This document shows, in pieces, positions 1 to 9,380 of a stretch of 64,000 nucleotides of DNA. The notes beneath the pieces were generated by a model. It had not been told where the DNA came from. It made no database searches and saw only the letters and a list, made by a program, of their open reading frames with translations. The position numbers were made by a program, and so were the translations under genes. Position 1 is the stretch's first letter. Each line of letters begins with the position of its first letter. The stretch is from Leptospiraceae bacterium (GTDB lineage Bacteria; Spirochaetota; Leptospiria; Leptospirales; Leptospiraceae), in assembly GCA_015075105.1 (NCBI GenBank), contig JABTUZ010000002.1, forward strand, positions 282,001 through 346,000. Direction: 5' to 3'.

Positions 1-1239
1 AAATTTGACAAATCAAAATCTTCTGCTCAAGATGGACGTTATGCGAAACCTATTTCTTTATCTGAAGTAAGTGAGTCGAAAACTCATAGAACCCCTACTG
101 GAATGAATGAATTGGATATAGTTCTTGGGGGTGGAATCGTTTCCGGCAGTTTAGTTTTGATCGGAGGAGAACCCGGAGTTGGCAAGTCCACACTTATCTT
201 AGAAATTTGTAGAAAACTATCGCAATATAAAACAGTGATCTATGTTTCGGGAGAAGAATCGTCCTCTCAAATCTTCATTCGTGCAAAAAGAATGAAAATT
301 GAGTCTAAGTCGATTCTATTATCATCGGAATGTATTGCAGAAAGAATTGTAGCCATGATAGAAAAAGAACTTCCTGATGCAGTTTTCATCGACTCGATCC
401 AGACTGTTTCTAAAGAATCAATCCCCGGTCAACCCGGAACAATCTCTCAATTAAGAGAATGTACTCAGCTAATGTTAGAGACTGCAAAAAGAACAGGTGT
501 TCCGATTTTTCTTATTGGTCACATCACAAAAGACGGCAATATTGCCGGACCGAAAATTTTAGAGCATCTCGTAGATACAGTTTTGTATTTTGAAGCAGAC
601 AAACTAAATTACTACAGAATGCTTCGAGGTATAAAAAATAGATTTGGTGCGGTAGGCGACATTGCTGTTTTTGAAATGGTAACAGATGGACTTATAGAAG
701 TAAAAGAAAAAAGAGATTTGTTTTTATCTGCTGACGAAGAGCGTATCGGCTCTGTAGTCTCCGCCGTCATGGAAGGAAGTCGTGCTTTATCGGTTGAAGT
801 TCAAGCACTTGTGTCAAGATCCACTTTTTCTCAAGCAAGAAGAATGGCAGAAGGTTTAGACAACAGAAGACTCGTACTCATAGCTGCAGTTCTTGAAAAG
901 TTTATGGGTGTAAAAACAAACGAATGCGATATATTTGCAAACCTTGCGGGGGGACTAACTATTGATGAGCCTGCACTCGATCTTGCTCTTTCTATTGCCA
1001 TCGTATCGAGTTACTTAGAAAAACCTCTTCCAAGAAAAACTGGGGTTATCGGGGAAGTAGGTCTATCCGGTGAAGTTAGAAGTGTTGGACAGTTGAATCT
1101 TCGATTGAAAGAACTGGCAGGAATAGGAATGGAAAGAGTTATCCTGCCCGAAAGAAATCTAAAAGAAATTTCTGAAAAAGAATTCTCTATGAATATTCAA
1201 GGAATTTCTCGAATTCAAGAAATAGAAAAATTTTTTTAA
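1..1239 (+). CDS. radA: DNA repair protein RadA, 5' end outside window
   Basis: RadA is a RecA-like ATPase that helps process recombination intermediates by promoting branch migration. The frame is open from base 1, so the N-terminal zinc finger lies outside the window; the first internal ATG (103) is not the true start. Visible: Walker A GGEPGVGKST, the RadA-specific KNRFG motif (GIKNRFGAVGD), and a C-terminal Lon-protease-like domain (TNECDIFANLAGGL through VGLSGEVRSVGQ). The end is normal, followed by a hairpin shared with convergent pckA. Identification is firm; only the 5' end is missing. Confidence 0.96.
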   Translation, partial: KFDKSKSSAQDGRYAKPISLSEVSESKTHRTPTGMNELDIVLGGGIVSGSLVLIGGEPGVGKSTLILEICRKLSQYKTVIYVSGEESSSQIFIRAKRMKIESKSILLSSECIAERIVAMIEKELPDAVFIDSIQTVSKESIPGQPGTISQLRECTQLMLETAKRTGVPIFLIGHITKDGNIAGPKILEHLVDTVLYFEADKLNYYRMLRGIKNRFGAVGDIAVFEMVTDGLIEVKEKRDLFLSADEERIGSVVSAVMEGSRALSVEVQALVSRSTFSQARRMAEGLDNRRLVLIAAVLEKFMGVKTNECDIFANLAGGLTIDEPALDLALSIAIVSSYLEKPLPRKTGVIGEVGLSGEVRSVGQLNLRLKELAGIGMERVILPERNLKEISEKEFSMNIQGISRIQEIEKFF

Positions 1240-1265
1240 AAGGATACCTTCAACAGTACCCTTTT
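1238..1265. terminator. Putative bidirectional terminator between radA and pckA
   Basis: AAAAGGATAC (1238-1247) and GTACCCTTTT (1256-1265) form a stem with one mismatch and an 8-nt loop, flanked by T and A runs. It lies between the convergent ends of radA and pckA, where a shared terminator is expected. Function is inferred from structure and position. Confidence 0.6.
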
Positions 1266-1284
1266 AATAGAGAGTTTTCTAAAT

Positions 1285-2874
1285 TCAAATCTTAGGTCCG
1301 TAAGCCGTAAAATCAAAATCTTTAGAACCAGAAACATATTTCTTGAAATTCTCAATAAACATTCCGGCGAGTTTCTTTGCAGTTTCATCGTAAGCATTTT
1401 TATCTGCCCACGCCTCTCTTGGATTTAAGAGTGCCGAATCAACACCTTCTATTGACTTTGGAAATTCTACCTGAAAAATCGGATGCTTCTCAAAATCACC
1501 GGTTAATTTTCCATTTAAAATTGCAGTGATGATTGCCCTCGTAGCAGGAAGATTCATTCTTTTTCCTACTCCATAGGATCCTCCAACCAAACCGGTATTT
1601 AATAAGTAGGCTTTAACGTTATGCTTTTTCATTTTCTCACCAAGCAATTTTGCATAGTGAGTAGGATGAAGAGTCATAAACGCCTGTCCAAAACAAGCAG
1701 AAAAAGTAGCCTGTGGCTCCTTCACTCCTCTTTCAGTTCCAGCAACTTTTGCTGTGTAACCGGATAGGAAGTGGTACATTGCCTGTTCGATGGATAGCTT
1801 GGAAACAGGAGGTAAGACTCCAAAAGCGTCATAAGTCAAGAATATTATATTAGACGGATGACCAGCCTTAGACGGGGTTTGAATATTATCAATGTGGAAT
1901 ATCGGATAAGACACTCTAGTATTTTCAGTTTTGGCAGCAGAAGAGTAATCTACCTTTTTCGTCTTTTCATCATACACGACATTTTCCAAAAGAGCGTCTC
2001 TTTTAATCGCAGCATAAATATCAGGCTCTGTTTTTGGGTCTAGATTAATTGTTTTTGCGTAACAACCCCCCTCTAAATTAAAAATACAATTATCGTCCCA
2101 ACCATGCTCATCGTCACCGATTAGTTTTCTATTTGGATCAGTGGATAAGGTAGTTTTTCCTGTTCCTGACAATCCAAAAAATAGTGCTGTGTCACCTTTT
2201 TCTCCTACATTTGCAGAGCAGTGCATGGTAAGAATTCCTTTCAAAGGAAGGAAATAATTCATTACAGAGAAAATTCCTTTTTTCATTTCTCCACCATAGT
2301 GAGTTCCACCTATGATAGCGATTTCTTTTTTTAAGTGAAAGATTACGAATACTTCTGAATTCAACCCGTGCTTTTTGAAGTCTTCATTTTTTACTTCACA
2401 CGCATTGATAATTGTAAATTCAGGTTTGAAATTTTTTAATTCATCTTGTGTCGGGCGTATAAACATATTTGTGCAAAAGTGGTGTTGCCATGCTTTTTCT
2501 GTTACAACACGAATAGGCATAGTAGAACTTGGTTCGGCTCCACAAAATCCATCAAATACATAAATATCTTTTCCTTTAAAATGCTTTGTGGCTTTTGCAT
2601 AAAGCTCATCAAAAACAGCTTCTGAAACTTTTGTATTTACCGGACCCCACCATACATTGTTGTTGGATGAAGATTCATCTACAAAATACTTATCTTTGGG
2701 TGATCGACCGGTAAAAATTCCAGTATCTACCATCATAGTACCGTTGTCCGAAACGACCCCTTCTTTATTCTTTACTTCGTGATCAAATATTTCGTTATAG
2801 GAAAGATTGTGAAATATATCTTTTGGCTCAAGTCCTAACTCTTTTAACCCATTCAATTGTTGTGTTTTACTCAT
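1285..2874 (-). CDS. pckA: Phosphoenolpyruvate carboxykinase (ATP)
   Basis: Converts oxaloacetate and ATP to phosphoenolpyruvate, CO2 and ADP, the entry to gluconeogenesis in the cytoplasm. The 529-residue protein is close to the usual family length of about 530-540. Visible are the substrate-binding segment TGRSPKDKY (about residue 55), the phosphate-binding loop [11 protein letters not shown] (about 235), the metal site [11 protein letters not shown] just after it, and the family-typical [15 protein letters not shown]. The ATG is preceded by AGAGGAAA at good spacing. Fits an organism living on fatty acids, with beta-oxidation-type genes nearby. Confidence 0.97.
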   Translation of the reverse strand: MSKTQQLNGLKELGLEPKDIFHNLSYNEIFDHEVKNKEGVVSDNGTMMVDTGIFTGRSPKDKYFVDESSSNNNVWWGPVNTKVSEAVFDELYAKATKHFKGKDIYVFDGFCGAEPSSTMPIRVVTEKAWQHHFCTNMFIRPTQDELKNFKPEFTIINACEVKNEDFKKHGLNSEVFVIFHLKKEIAIIGGTHYGGEMKKGIFSVMNYFLPLKGILTMHCSANVGEKGDTALFFGLSGTGKTTLSTDPNRKLIGDDEHGWDDNCIFNLEGGCYAKTINLDPKTEPDIYAAIKRDALLENVVYDEKTKKVDYSSAAKTENTRVSYPIFHIDNIQTPSKAGHPSNIIFLTYDAFGVLPPVSKLSIEQAMYHFLSGYTAKVAGTERGVKEPQATFSACFGQAFMTLHPTHYAKLLGEKMKKHNVKAYLLNTGLVGGSYGVGKRMNLPATRAIITAILNGKLTGDFEKHPIFQVEFPKSIEGVDSALLNPREAWADKNAYDETAKKLAGMFIENFKKYVSGSKDFDFTAYGPKI

Positions 2875-3080
2875 AATTTCCTCTTTAGTTTAATCCTCGA
2901 TAAACGATGAATTAAAAAGGATTCTTACAAAAAAAATTGAATCCTTGAATTTATTTCATTGATTTTCAAGATTTTCCCTGATATAACCAATTCTTGAATT
3001 GAAGGCTGTACTGTCAATACGAAAACAGATTCAGACACTCGCATCAAATATGATTTTTTTAATATAGAATAGCAATTTTT

Positions 3081-4637
3081 TTATTTATTTATATTAATTT
3101 TGGGTAAAGGTTGAGGGTTGCTCTTTGAATTCTGGGGATTTTCTTCTTTTTTTGAAGGGGGAATTTGTGGCGACGAAACGACTCCTTTATTATCTATGAA
3201 TTTTACAAATTCCGGATCTTTTTTAAATTCTTGGAAATAGGTTTCATTTTTTGCTTTTTTCCAATAGATTTCTTTTTTTGCACCTGCTCTTTTTAATGAC
3301 TCTTTTGTTAAATTTAGATTATGATGCAAGGCGAATGATTTAGCCATAAGATAATATGCACTTGAGAAATCCAATTTCTGCAATAAACGAACTGCATTCT
3401 CAGGCTCTTTTGAATATAAATAATTTTTCCCAAGATAGAAAAGATATTCCTTAGTGTTTTCTTTTGTGTTCTCCACAGACTTGAAATATTTTCTTGCTAA
3501 TTTGTATTTTTTTCTATTGGTATAAAATCGGGCTAATTTAATAATTCCATCGTGGTACTTTTCAGGAATATCGTCTAACGTACCTTCTTTTTTAAGAAGA
3601 AATTTTCTAAATTTTAATAAATTAGCCATGCCTTGTTTTTTTTGTTTTAGTTTTAACTGACTCAATCCCTTAAACATCATAGACTCAGGCTCTTCAGTAG
3701 ATTTCTCCAAAACTGTATCCGCAGTTTTGATACAATTCTCCCAATCTCCTGCATCGTATTTTATTCTTGTGAGTGCAATCACCGGAACAATACTGTTTTC
3801 AAGGGCCAATGCTTTTCTATAGAATTTTGCTGCTGTTGCAAGATTTTTTAGCTTATGATAAGCTACGCCTTCATTTAAGTTATTGTAGAATAATAATTTT
3901 GTGTCTTTTTCTGTAGAATTGGCAATGGACTCCTCAAATAAATCAATCGCTTCCTGATAACTTCCCAATCTTATTTTTGCAATCCCTGCTTTGTATAAAT
4001 AGTTTTTATTTTTTGGTTTTTTACTTATCAGCCATTGCAATGTAGCGTCTGCTTTGCTGTAATTTTCAGTCTTCATATACAAAAGAGCCAACTCCCAACG
4101 AACATCTTCTCCTGCTCTATTTTCATTAATTGCTTTTTCAAGAAAGTATATTGCTTTTTCGGGGTCATTGCTATGTTTCTTTAAATTTGAAACGTCAGGC
4201 GAAACTGTATTAGAATTTGTCGAAGAGTTCCCGCGGTTCAACTCAGCTCTATCTCTGATTTTTTGTCCGTCTTTACTCTTTGGATTTACCTTCAAAAGTC
4301 TATTCGCATAAATCCCTGCAAGTTCCCAATCCTGATGGTAATTATAATACAACGCTATTTTCAAATAAATTATTTGTTTGTACTTTGTGCTTATATTCAA
4401 GTCGGCTGCTTTACGAAACATAAGAATTGATTTCGGAAAATTTTTCAAGGATTCATAAATATAACCAAGATACATATATGCTTCACCGTTATTTGGGTGC
4501 TCTTCAATATGCTCTTGGAATAGCTTAATTGCTTTTTGGAATTGTTTTTGTGAGTAAGCTTTTTTTGCATCTTTCATAGATGCGAATAATGGCAGAGTAA
4601 TTACTAAGAATAGTATTGTAAAAAAATATTTTCTCAT
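3081..4637 (-). CDS. Secreted tetratricopeptide-repeat protein
   Basis: A 518-residue protein with an N-terminal signal peptide (MRKYFFTILFLVITLPLFAS) followed by many TPR-like helix pairs, for example AKKAYSQKQFQKAIKLFQEH near residue 25 and GEAYMYLGYIYESLKNFPKS near 50, with further units to about residue 460. The tail is proline- and lysine-rich (PPSKKEENPQ). TPR proteins are protein-binding scaffolds; no enzyme motif is visible. It lies 13 bp upstream (transcription order: downstream) of the DUF192 gene and may be the last gene of that operon. Partner and specific role cannot be told from sequence. Confidence 0.85.
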   Translation of the reverse strand: MRKYFFTILFLVITLPLFASMKDAKKAYSQKQFQKAIKLFQEHIEEHPNNGEAYMYLGYIYESLKNFPKSILMFRKAADLNISTKYKQIIYLKIALYYNYHQDWELAGIYANRLLKVNPKSKDGQKIRDRAELNRGNSSTNSNTVSPDVSNLKKHSNDPEKAIYFLEKAINENRAGEDVRWELALLYMKTENYSKADATLQWLISKKPKNKNYLYKAGIAKIRLGSYQEAIDLFEESIANSTEKDTKLLFYNNLNEGVAYHKLKNLATAAKFYRKALALENSIVPVIALTRIKYDAGDWENCIKTADTVLEKSTEEPESMMFKGLSQLKLKQKKQGMANLLKFRKFLLKKEGTLDDIPEKYHDGIIKLARFYTNRKKYKLARKYFKSVENTKENTKEYLFYLGKNYLYSKEPENAVRLLQKLDFSSAYYLMAKSFALHHNLNLTKESLKRAGAKKEIYWKKAKNETYFQEFKKDPEFVKFIDNKGVVSSPQIPPSKKEENPQNSKSNPQPLPKININK

Positions 4638-4650
4638 TGCAAAAAATAAA

Positions 4651-5088
4651 TTACCTTGCCCTCACTTCTTTAGGCAGCTCAAGAACACTAAACTTTTGAA
4701 TTCCTTTTTTTTGAAACCAACCTTGATTTACCTCTAAAGCATAGATTACTTTTTCTGTAGCATTATAAAACTCTTTTATCTGGTTGGGCTTCATATCATA
4801 CATATCCACTAATCTTCTGTCCTCATTAAAATAAGCGATGGATAGTGGAATGTAAGTATTTTTCATCCAAAAAGAAAGATAATCAGCTCTCGGAAATACA
4901 AATAACATTCCTTCGTTTTCTTTTAGATTCTTTCTATACATTAAACCAATTCTTCTCTTTGCTTCTGTATCAGCAATCTCTACCTGCAATAAATTGCCAT
5001 CAACACGAATAGAAAGAATCTCATTTTTAGTATTGAGTTCCCCAAAGACAGGAACTACAAAAAAGAAAATTAAAAAAATTTTATACAT
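4651..5088 (-). CDS. DUF192 family exported protein
   Basis: A 145-residue protein with a signal peptide (MYKIFLIFFFVVPVFG) and a single DUF192 domain: RRIGLMYRKNLKENEGMLFVF, then FWMKNTYIPLSIAYF and YALEVNQGWFQKKGI. These are the most conserved stretches of the family. DUF192 proteins are small beta proteins of unknown biochemical role, usually exported. The gene abuts the enoyl-CoA hydratase gene (its start is directly adjacent to that gene's stop), so they are probably co-transcribed, but no functional link is known. Confidence 0.88.
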   Translation of the reverse strand: MYKIFLIFFFVVPVFGELNTKNEILSIRVDGNLLQVEIADTEAKRRIGLMYRKNLKENEGMLFVFPRADYLSFWMKNTYIPLSIAYFNEDRRLVDMYDMKPNQIKEFYNATEKVIYALEVNQGWFQKKGIQKFSVLELPKEVRAR

Positions 5089-5853
5089 TTAAAAATTAGG
5101 TTTTCTTTTTTCTAAAAAAGCAGAAAGCCCTTCCTTAGTTTCTTTTGTTTCAAAAAGCTCTCCAAATTTTATTCTCTCTAATTCAAGTCCATTGGGTAGA
5201 GTTTTATCGAGCCCTTCTCTTGTGACACGTTTTGCAATTTTTACTGCATTAGTTCCTTTTTTCAAAATAGATGCCGCCATAGAATTTGCAGAATTCAAAA
5301 GCTCTTCCGGACTCACCAATTTATTTACAAGTCCAAAATGAAGAGCTTCTTCGGCAGTTATCATATCCCCTGTAAGAATAAGCTCATTTGCCTTGCCCAG
5401 ACCAACAAGCCTCGAAAGTCTTTGAGTGCCGCCAAAACCAGGTATCAATCCAAGGGATACCTCAGGGAGACCCAACTTTGCGTTCGTACTAGCAATACGA
5501 ATATCACAAGATAGGGCAAGCTCCAAACCACCACCCAAAGCAAACCCATTAATCGCTGCAATAGAAACTAAATCTGAATTCTGAATTGAATTAAAAACTC
5601 TTTGTCCGAAATCAGAAAATTTGTGACCTCCATTGGAATCAAAATCTTTCATTTTTGCAATATCGGCTCCTGCAACAAATGCTTTTCCGGCCCCGGTTAG
5701 AATCATCACTCTAATATTCGAGTCTTTTTCTAAATCTTTTGTATTCTCTTCGATTTCAGAAAGTAATTCTTCATTTAAAGCGTTAAGCGCTTCCGGTCTA
5801 TTAATTTCGACTTTAGCTACTGCATCTTTTTTTTCGATTTTTAAAAATTTCAT
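5089..5853 (-). CDS. Enoyl-CoA hydratase/isomerase family protein
   Basis: A crotonase-fold protein of 254 residues, the normal family length, expected to hydrate trans-2-enoyl-CoA in beta-oxidation. The oxyanion-hole motifs are present: AFVAGADIAKM near residue 60 and GFALGGGLELALSCDIRIAS near 105-124. The acid/base Glu pair is suggested by GLPEVSLGLIPGFGGTQRL (about 128-147). Substrate range cannot be assigned; crotonase paralogues are numerous. A role in fatty-acid use fits the thiolase, hydroxyacyl-CoA dehydrogenase and MaoC genes elsewhere in the window. Confidence 0.93.
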   Translation of the reverse strand: MKFLKIEKKDAVAKVEINRPEALNALNEELLSEIEENTKDLEKDSNIRVMILTGAGKAFVAGADIAKMKDFDSNGGHKFSDFGQRVFNSIQNSDLVSIAAINGFALGGGLELALSCDIRIASTNAKLGLPEVSLGLIPGFGGTQRLSRLVGLGKANELILTGDMITAEEALHFGLVNKLVSPEELLNSANSMAASILKKGTNAVKIAKRVTREGLDKTLPNGLELERIKFGELFETKETKEGLSAFLEKRKPNF

Positions 5854-5934
5854 TTTCCCTCTACTTATATATATGCAAAAAAAATTGTTTCTTTTCCATG
5901 AAATTTCAATTTATTCAATTAGAAAACCGATTTT

Positions 5935-7029
5935 TTATTCTGTGAAAAAATACTGAAAGAATTTTCTTGTTTCATTGTGGCTCAATTCTTTTCCGACATA
6001 TTCTCCATCAACCCAGATTTCTAAATGTAGATGAGTTCTGTCTGAATTTTTCAGTGCATCACCGAGAAGGCCGGAATTTCCTGCCTTGCCAATCTCTTCT
6101 CCCTTTTTCACTCTTAATCCTTGCTTCATAGAAGGGTGAATTGAAGAAAGATGGTTGTAGCTCGACATCACTCCATTTTCATGATCAATCCAAATTTGCC
6201 TTCCACCAAAATCTCTGTCAACATAAGTTACAGGATGAGTCTGATTATAAGAAGTTATTTCATCGTATTCAGATTTTGTCATAGGCTGATAATTTTTATC
6301 TACACGAACAATTACTCCAGATTGAATCGCATAAATCGAATCTTCCTTTGTTACTTCTACAATACCGTCAGATGAGTTTTTGTAAAAAAAATCTAAACCC
6401 TTGTGAGTTCCATTTCTATATTTTCTGGGAGCTCCGGGTAATCTATTTTCATCATCTGGAATTACAGCAAACTGAATCGGCAATCTGTACCCTGTCAATC
6501 TCTCATCTACTCCTGTTAGATTTTTTCGATTCAGTGTAAATCTTAAATTTCCAGCAATGTAGGTTCGACTTTCTTTTTTTGGAAATAAAACTCTAAATAT
6601 GGAAGCGTCAAGATTCCCAATAAAATTTACGTTTCTAAATTCCGGTTTCTTATTCTCAAAAATCGTTCGCCAATTATTGCGATGCAAAACTTGAATCTTG
6701 TAAGAAGGAATAGCACGCCTATTCTTATAAGTGGGGATTTCTATTTCAAATCCGTTTACAAGTCTCTTAGAGCCAAAATCAACAATTACCCATTCATCAA
6801 GAGATGTATTTTCAGAATACCAGTAAGAATTAATATTGGAATCAAATAAATTTTCAGCACCTCGATTTTTCTCACCAACAGATGAAGTTTCGTATTTGAA
6901 TGAAGTTACCGCTAACGGCACAAAATGGATAGAATCTGTTTTCGGATGAAAAAAGCTATTTTGATTTGTTTTTGCTGCAACAGAAAAAGTCATCATCACA
7001 AAAATAGTAATAAAAATTTTCTTAACCAT
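5935..7029 (-). CDS. M23 metallopeptidase with N-terminal discoidin-like domain
   Basis: A 364-residue exported protein: signal peptide (MVKKIFITIFVMMTFSVAAK), a jelly-roll F5/8 type C-like carbohydrate-binding domain about residues 45-150 (ENLFDSNINSYWYSEN, EWVIVDFGSKRLVNGFEIEI), and a C-terminal LytM/M23 domain about 215-350. Zinc ligands are visible as GTHKGLDFFY (HxxxD) and THLHLEIWVDG (HxH). It probably cleaves or binds peptidoglycan in the periplasm. Its start overlaps the end of the NeuB-type gene by 8 bp, so the two are translationally coupled, which may link surface-glycan synthesis with cell-wall remodelling. This is a backbone gene, not part of the toxin array. Confidence 0.88.
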   Translation of the reverse strand: MVKKIFITIFVMMTFSVAAKTNQNSFFHPKTDSIHFVPLAVTSFKYETSSVGEKNRGAENLFDSNINSYWYSENTSLDEWVIVDFGSKRLVNGFEIEIPTYKNRRAIPSYKIQVLHRNNWRTIFENKKPEFRNVNFIGNLDASIFRVLFPKKESRTYIAGNLRFTLNRKNLTGVDERLTGYRLPIQFAVIPDDENRLPGAPRKYRNGTHKGLDFFYKNSSDGIVEVTKEDSIYAIQSGVIVRVDKNYQPMTKSEYDEITSYNQTHPVTYVDRDFGGRQIWIDHENGVMSSYNHLSSIHPSMKQGLRVKKGEEIGKAGNSGLLGDALKNSDRTHLHLEIWVDGEYVGKELSHNETRKFFQYFFTE

Positions 7030-8050
7030 GCAAATCTTTAAAATATATCGGGCTATCTGCTTTTAATTCCAAAAAAGAAGGCTTGGTTTCTTGAAGCTTT
7101 ATATAATCTTTTGAATCAAGAATTGCTCTATCCTTTACACTCAGGTTTGGGCGTAAAGCAATCGGATTTTTATTTTTATCAATATATAAAGATCTTCTAC
7201 CAAAAAATTTACTTTCTTTTTCTTTCTCGTGTAACACTTTTGCTTTTTTACCTCTTGCTAAAAATGCTTCTTTACAATTTTTAGAAAATACACGAAACTC
7301 TTCAGGGGACACTGAGATACAATGGTCAGGTCCGGGAAGACTCTTATCTAATGTGAAATGTTTTTCTATTACAGATGCGTTATACGCTATTGCTATCGTA
7401 GCTCCAATACTCCCTTCCGAATGGTCCGAAAATCCTACAGGACAATTTGCTATCTCTTGAAGAAGAAGAATTGTTTTTAAATTCAAAGACTCTATCGGAG
7501 CAGGATAAACAGAAACACAGTGCATTAGGCAAAGCTCACTAACTTCATTTTCTTGTAAATACTCAAGAGATTTCACTATTTCCGAAAGCTCGGCAGCACC
7601 GGTCGATAAAAAAATAGGAATTTTCGTAGATGCACATTTTTCCAATAGCTGAAAATTTACAATATCCCCAGACGCTATTTTTAAAATAGGAACATTTAGA
7701 GATACCAAAAAATCTACAGAAGTCTCACATAATGGTGTAGAAAAAAATTCTAATCCTTCGTCGAGTGCAGTCTTTTGAAATTCTCTGTGCATTTTTTCAG
7801 ATAGTTCGTATTGTTTAAAAATATCGAATAGAAATTTTGCATCTGGATTGGATTTGTTTATAAATTCTTCTGTAATATAGGATTGAAACTTCACCGCAGT
7901 AGCACCACATTTCCCCGCTTCTGCAATTGTCCTTTTTCCTATGTCTAAGTCCCCATTATGATTCAATCCAATTTCAGCTATTAGAAAAGGACTGAGGTCT
8001 CCACCAATAGTATGAGATTGCTTCCCTATTTTAAAATAATCTTTTAACAT
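7022..8050 (-). CDS. neuB: NeuB-type sialic/nonulosonic acid synthase
   Basis: Condenses phosphoenolpyruvate with an N-acetylated hexosamine to a nine-carbon nonulosonic acid (sialic, legionaminic or pseudaminic type). The 342-residue length is normal. Visible: FLIAEIGLNHNGDLDIGK near the start, ATAVKFQSY, FSTPLCETSVDFL, LMHCVSVYPAP and GFSDHSEGSIGATIA, EKHFTLDKSLPGPDH in family order. The C-terminal SAF (antifreeze-like) region starting RRSLYIDKNKNP is recognisable but diverged. Which sugar is made cannot be decided. No other nonulosonate genes are adjacent; the next gene overlapping its end is an M23 peptidase. Confidence 0.88.
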   Translation of the reverse strand: MLKDYFKIGKQSHTIGGDLSPFLIAEIGLNHNGDLDIGKRTIAEAGKCGATAVKFQSYITEEFINKSNPDAKFLFDIFKQYELSEKMHREFQKTALDEGLEFFSTPLCETSVDFLVSLNVPILKIASGDIVNFQLLEKCASTKIPIFLSTGAAELSEIVKSLEYLQENEVSELCLMHCVSVYPAPIESLNLKTILLLQEIANCPVGFSDHSEGSIGATIAIAYNASVIEKHFTLDKSLPGPDHCISVSPEEFRVFSKNCKEAFLARGKKAKVLHEKEKESKFFGRRSLYIDKNKNPIALRPNLSVKDRAILDSKDYIKLQETKPSFLELKADSPIYFKDLHG

Positions 8051-8149
8051 ACAATGAATTTACAAATATTGAAATACTTTAAAAAAACTTAAACAAACAA
8101 GAATGCTTCTTTCGATAGTATTTATCAAATCAACCTTTGATTCTATTAA

Positions 8150-8190
8150 AAAAGTTTTCAGTAGAACTAAATTTCATTCTGAAAACTTTT
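8150..8190 (-). terminator. Putative terminator downstream of the MaoC gene pair
   Basis: A perfect 12-bp inverted repeat, AAAAGTTTTCAG (8150-8161) and CTGAAAACTTTT (8179-8190), with a 17-nt loop lies 8 bp beyond the stop of the minus-strand MaoC gene, followed on that strand by T-rich sequence. Position and symmetry fit a rho-independent terminator. Confidence 0.7.
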
Positions 8191-8197
8191 CAAAATT

Positions 8198-8611
8198 TCA
8201 ACAAGAAATTATTAGCTCCCCTCCTGCTTTTACTTCTCCAATTTGATCAACTGCTTCTACATCCACAGTGACTAACTTTTCGCCATTGTCTTCTTTCTTG
8301 CGTTTGATTTTTCCTTTGCAAGTGAGAGTCTGACCGGGCTTAGTCATCGCTTTAAACTTTACTCCAAAGTATTTAAATTGCTTTTGATCTGCCCAATTTG
8401 TACAAAGCCGTCCAATATACGCCATTACAAGCATACCGTGAGCAATCGTTCCATCTAACCCTTGTGAAATTGCAAACTCTTTGTCGTTGTGAATAGGGTT
8501 AAAATCCCCACTCGCTCCCGCATAACGCACCAAGTCCGCATGGGTAATCGGACCCATAGTGATTTGTGGAATTTCTTGACCTACTTCTACTTTATCAAAT
8601 TCTATTTTCAT
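8198..8611 (-). CDS. MaoC-like hot-dog dehydratase (HadB-like subunit)
   Basis: A 137-residue single hot-dog domain of the MaoC/(R)-specific enoyl hydratase type. The hydratase-2 motif is clear: YAGASGDFNPIHNDKEFA near residues 30-47, containing the catalytic Asp and His, then GLDGTIAHGMLVMAYIGR. It follows the HadA-like gene by 9 bp on the same strand. In actinobacteria such pairs form the HadAB (3R)-hydroxyacyl-ACP dehydratase heterodimer; here a similar dimer acting on hydroxyacyl-ACP or -CoA is inferred. Confidence 0.9.
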   Translation of the reverse strand: MKIEFDKVEVGQEIPQITMGPITHADLVRYAGASGDFNPIHNDKEFAISQGLDGTIAHGMLVMAYIGRLCTNWADQKQFKYFGVKFKAMTKPGQTLTCKGKIKRKKEDNGEKLVTVDVEAVDQIGEVKAGGELIISC

Positions 8612-8620
8612 GATCTCTCC

Positions 8621-9067
8621 TCACTTTGGTCTGATTACGATTGCCATTTCTGCAGCAATCAAAGGCTCGTTCTTATCGTTATGATAGGTAGTTCTAAATG
8701 TCACCATATCCATCTTTCCGGTCTTTACATCTACAACCTCAGACTGTGCCCAAACTTTTCCGGGATACATTTGTTTTAAATATGTATATTCTTCTTTCAA
8801 GTGCAAAATTCTGCCAATGTCAATTCCAAAGGACTTCATATCTTCCCATATTTTAGGATAGCCCCAAAACTGAATAGAAGTTTGAAAAGTTGGTGGAACA
8901 GGAGTGTCCGAAAATCCTTTGCTTTTTGCGATATCCAATTCCCAATAAACTGAATCCTTTTCACCGATTGCTATGCAGAATTCTTTTACCTTTCCTCTCT
9001 CTACTACAAATTCAAACTTATCCATTTTTTTCCCAACAATGTCTTTGGATATTGTACTTTCACTCAT
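8621..9067 (-). CDS. MaoC N-terminal-like hot-dog protein (HadA-like subunit)
   Basis: A 148-residue protein of the FAS1-type/MaoC N-terminal hot-dog family: GKKMDKFEFVVERGKVKEFC, DTPVPPTFQTSIQFW, LKEEYTYLKQMYPGKVWAQS. These domains lack the catalytic Asp/His pair and partner a catalytic MaoC subunit, here the gene 9 bp downstream. RBS AAGGAGAA precedes the ATG. The array of toxin cassettes begins about 280 bp upstream of this gene, so its promoter region marks the left chromosomal junction. Confidence 0.85.
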   Translation of the reverse strand: MSESTISKDIVGKKMDKFEFVVERGKVKEFCIAIGEKDSVYWELDIAKSKGFSDTPVPPTFQTSIQFWGYPKIWEDMKSFGIDIGRILHLKEEYTYLKQMYPGKVWAQSEVVDVKTGKMDMVTFRTTYHNDKNEPLIAAEMAIVIRPK

Positions 9068-9348
9068 AAGATTCTCCTTTTTTATTTTTGCAAAGTATCT
9101 TTATAAAAAATCATTTCCATTACTATTAAAAGTGCCTATTCAAATTTTCTTTTATTTTCTGCCTTACATCTCGATAAAACACGACTCTTTTAATCTTACA
9201 TTACTTAGCTCATTTAGTATTTTTTAGATTTGTGTTAATTGTCAAGGCTTTTATATTGCTCTTCCCCTGTTCAGAGAAACCCCTTTGAATTTCAAACGAA
9301 GTGGTAAGATAAAAAAGTGTATTCCCTCATTTAATACATACCAATCAT
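9068..9348. other. Intergenic left junction, no gene seen
   Basis: A+T-rich DNA upstream of the HadA-like gene. It must hold the promoter for that minus-strand operon, but I see no unambiguous -35/-10 pair and no convincing small ORF. Array-derived sequence starts at its right end. Confidence 0.5.
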
Positions 9349-9380
9349 AAAACTTTTTGAGGATAGAGTAGAATTAATGT
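9349..9380 (+). repeat. Left-end remnant of a gamma-type Hint segment
   Basis: AAAACTTTTTGAGGATAGAG followed by TAGAATTAATG closely matches the start of the T11 and T14 fragments (AAACTTTTTGAGAATGAAG, TAGAATTATTG), which encodes LFENEVELL inside a Hint domain. It is too short to be coding and marks the left edge of the array. The same AAAACTTTTTGA string occurs at the right edge (50934-50945). Confidence 0.55.
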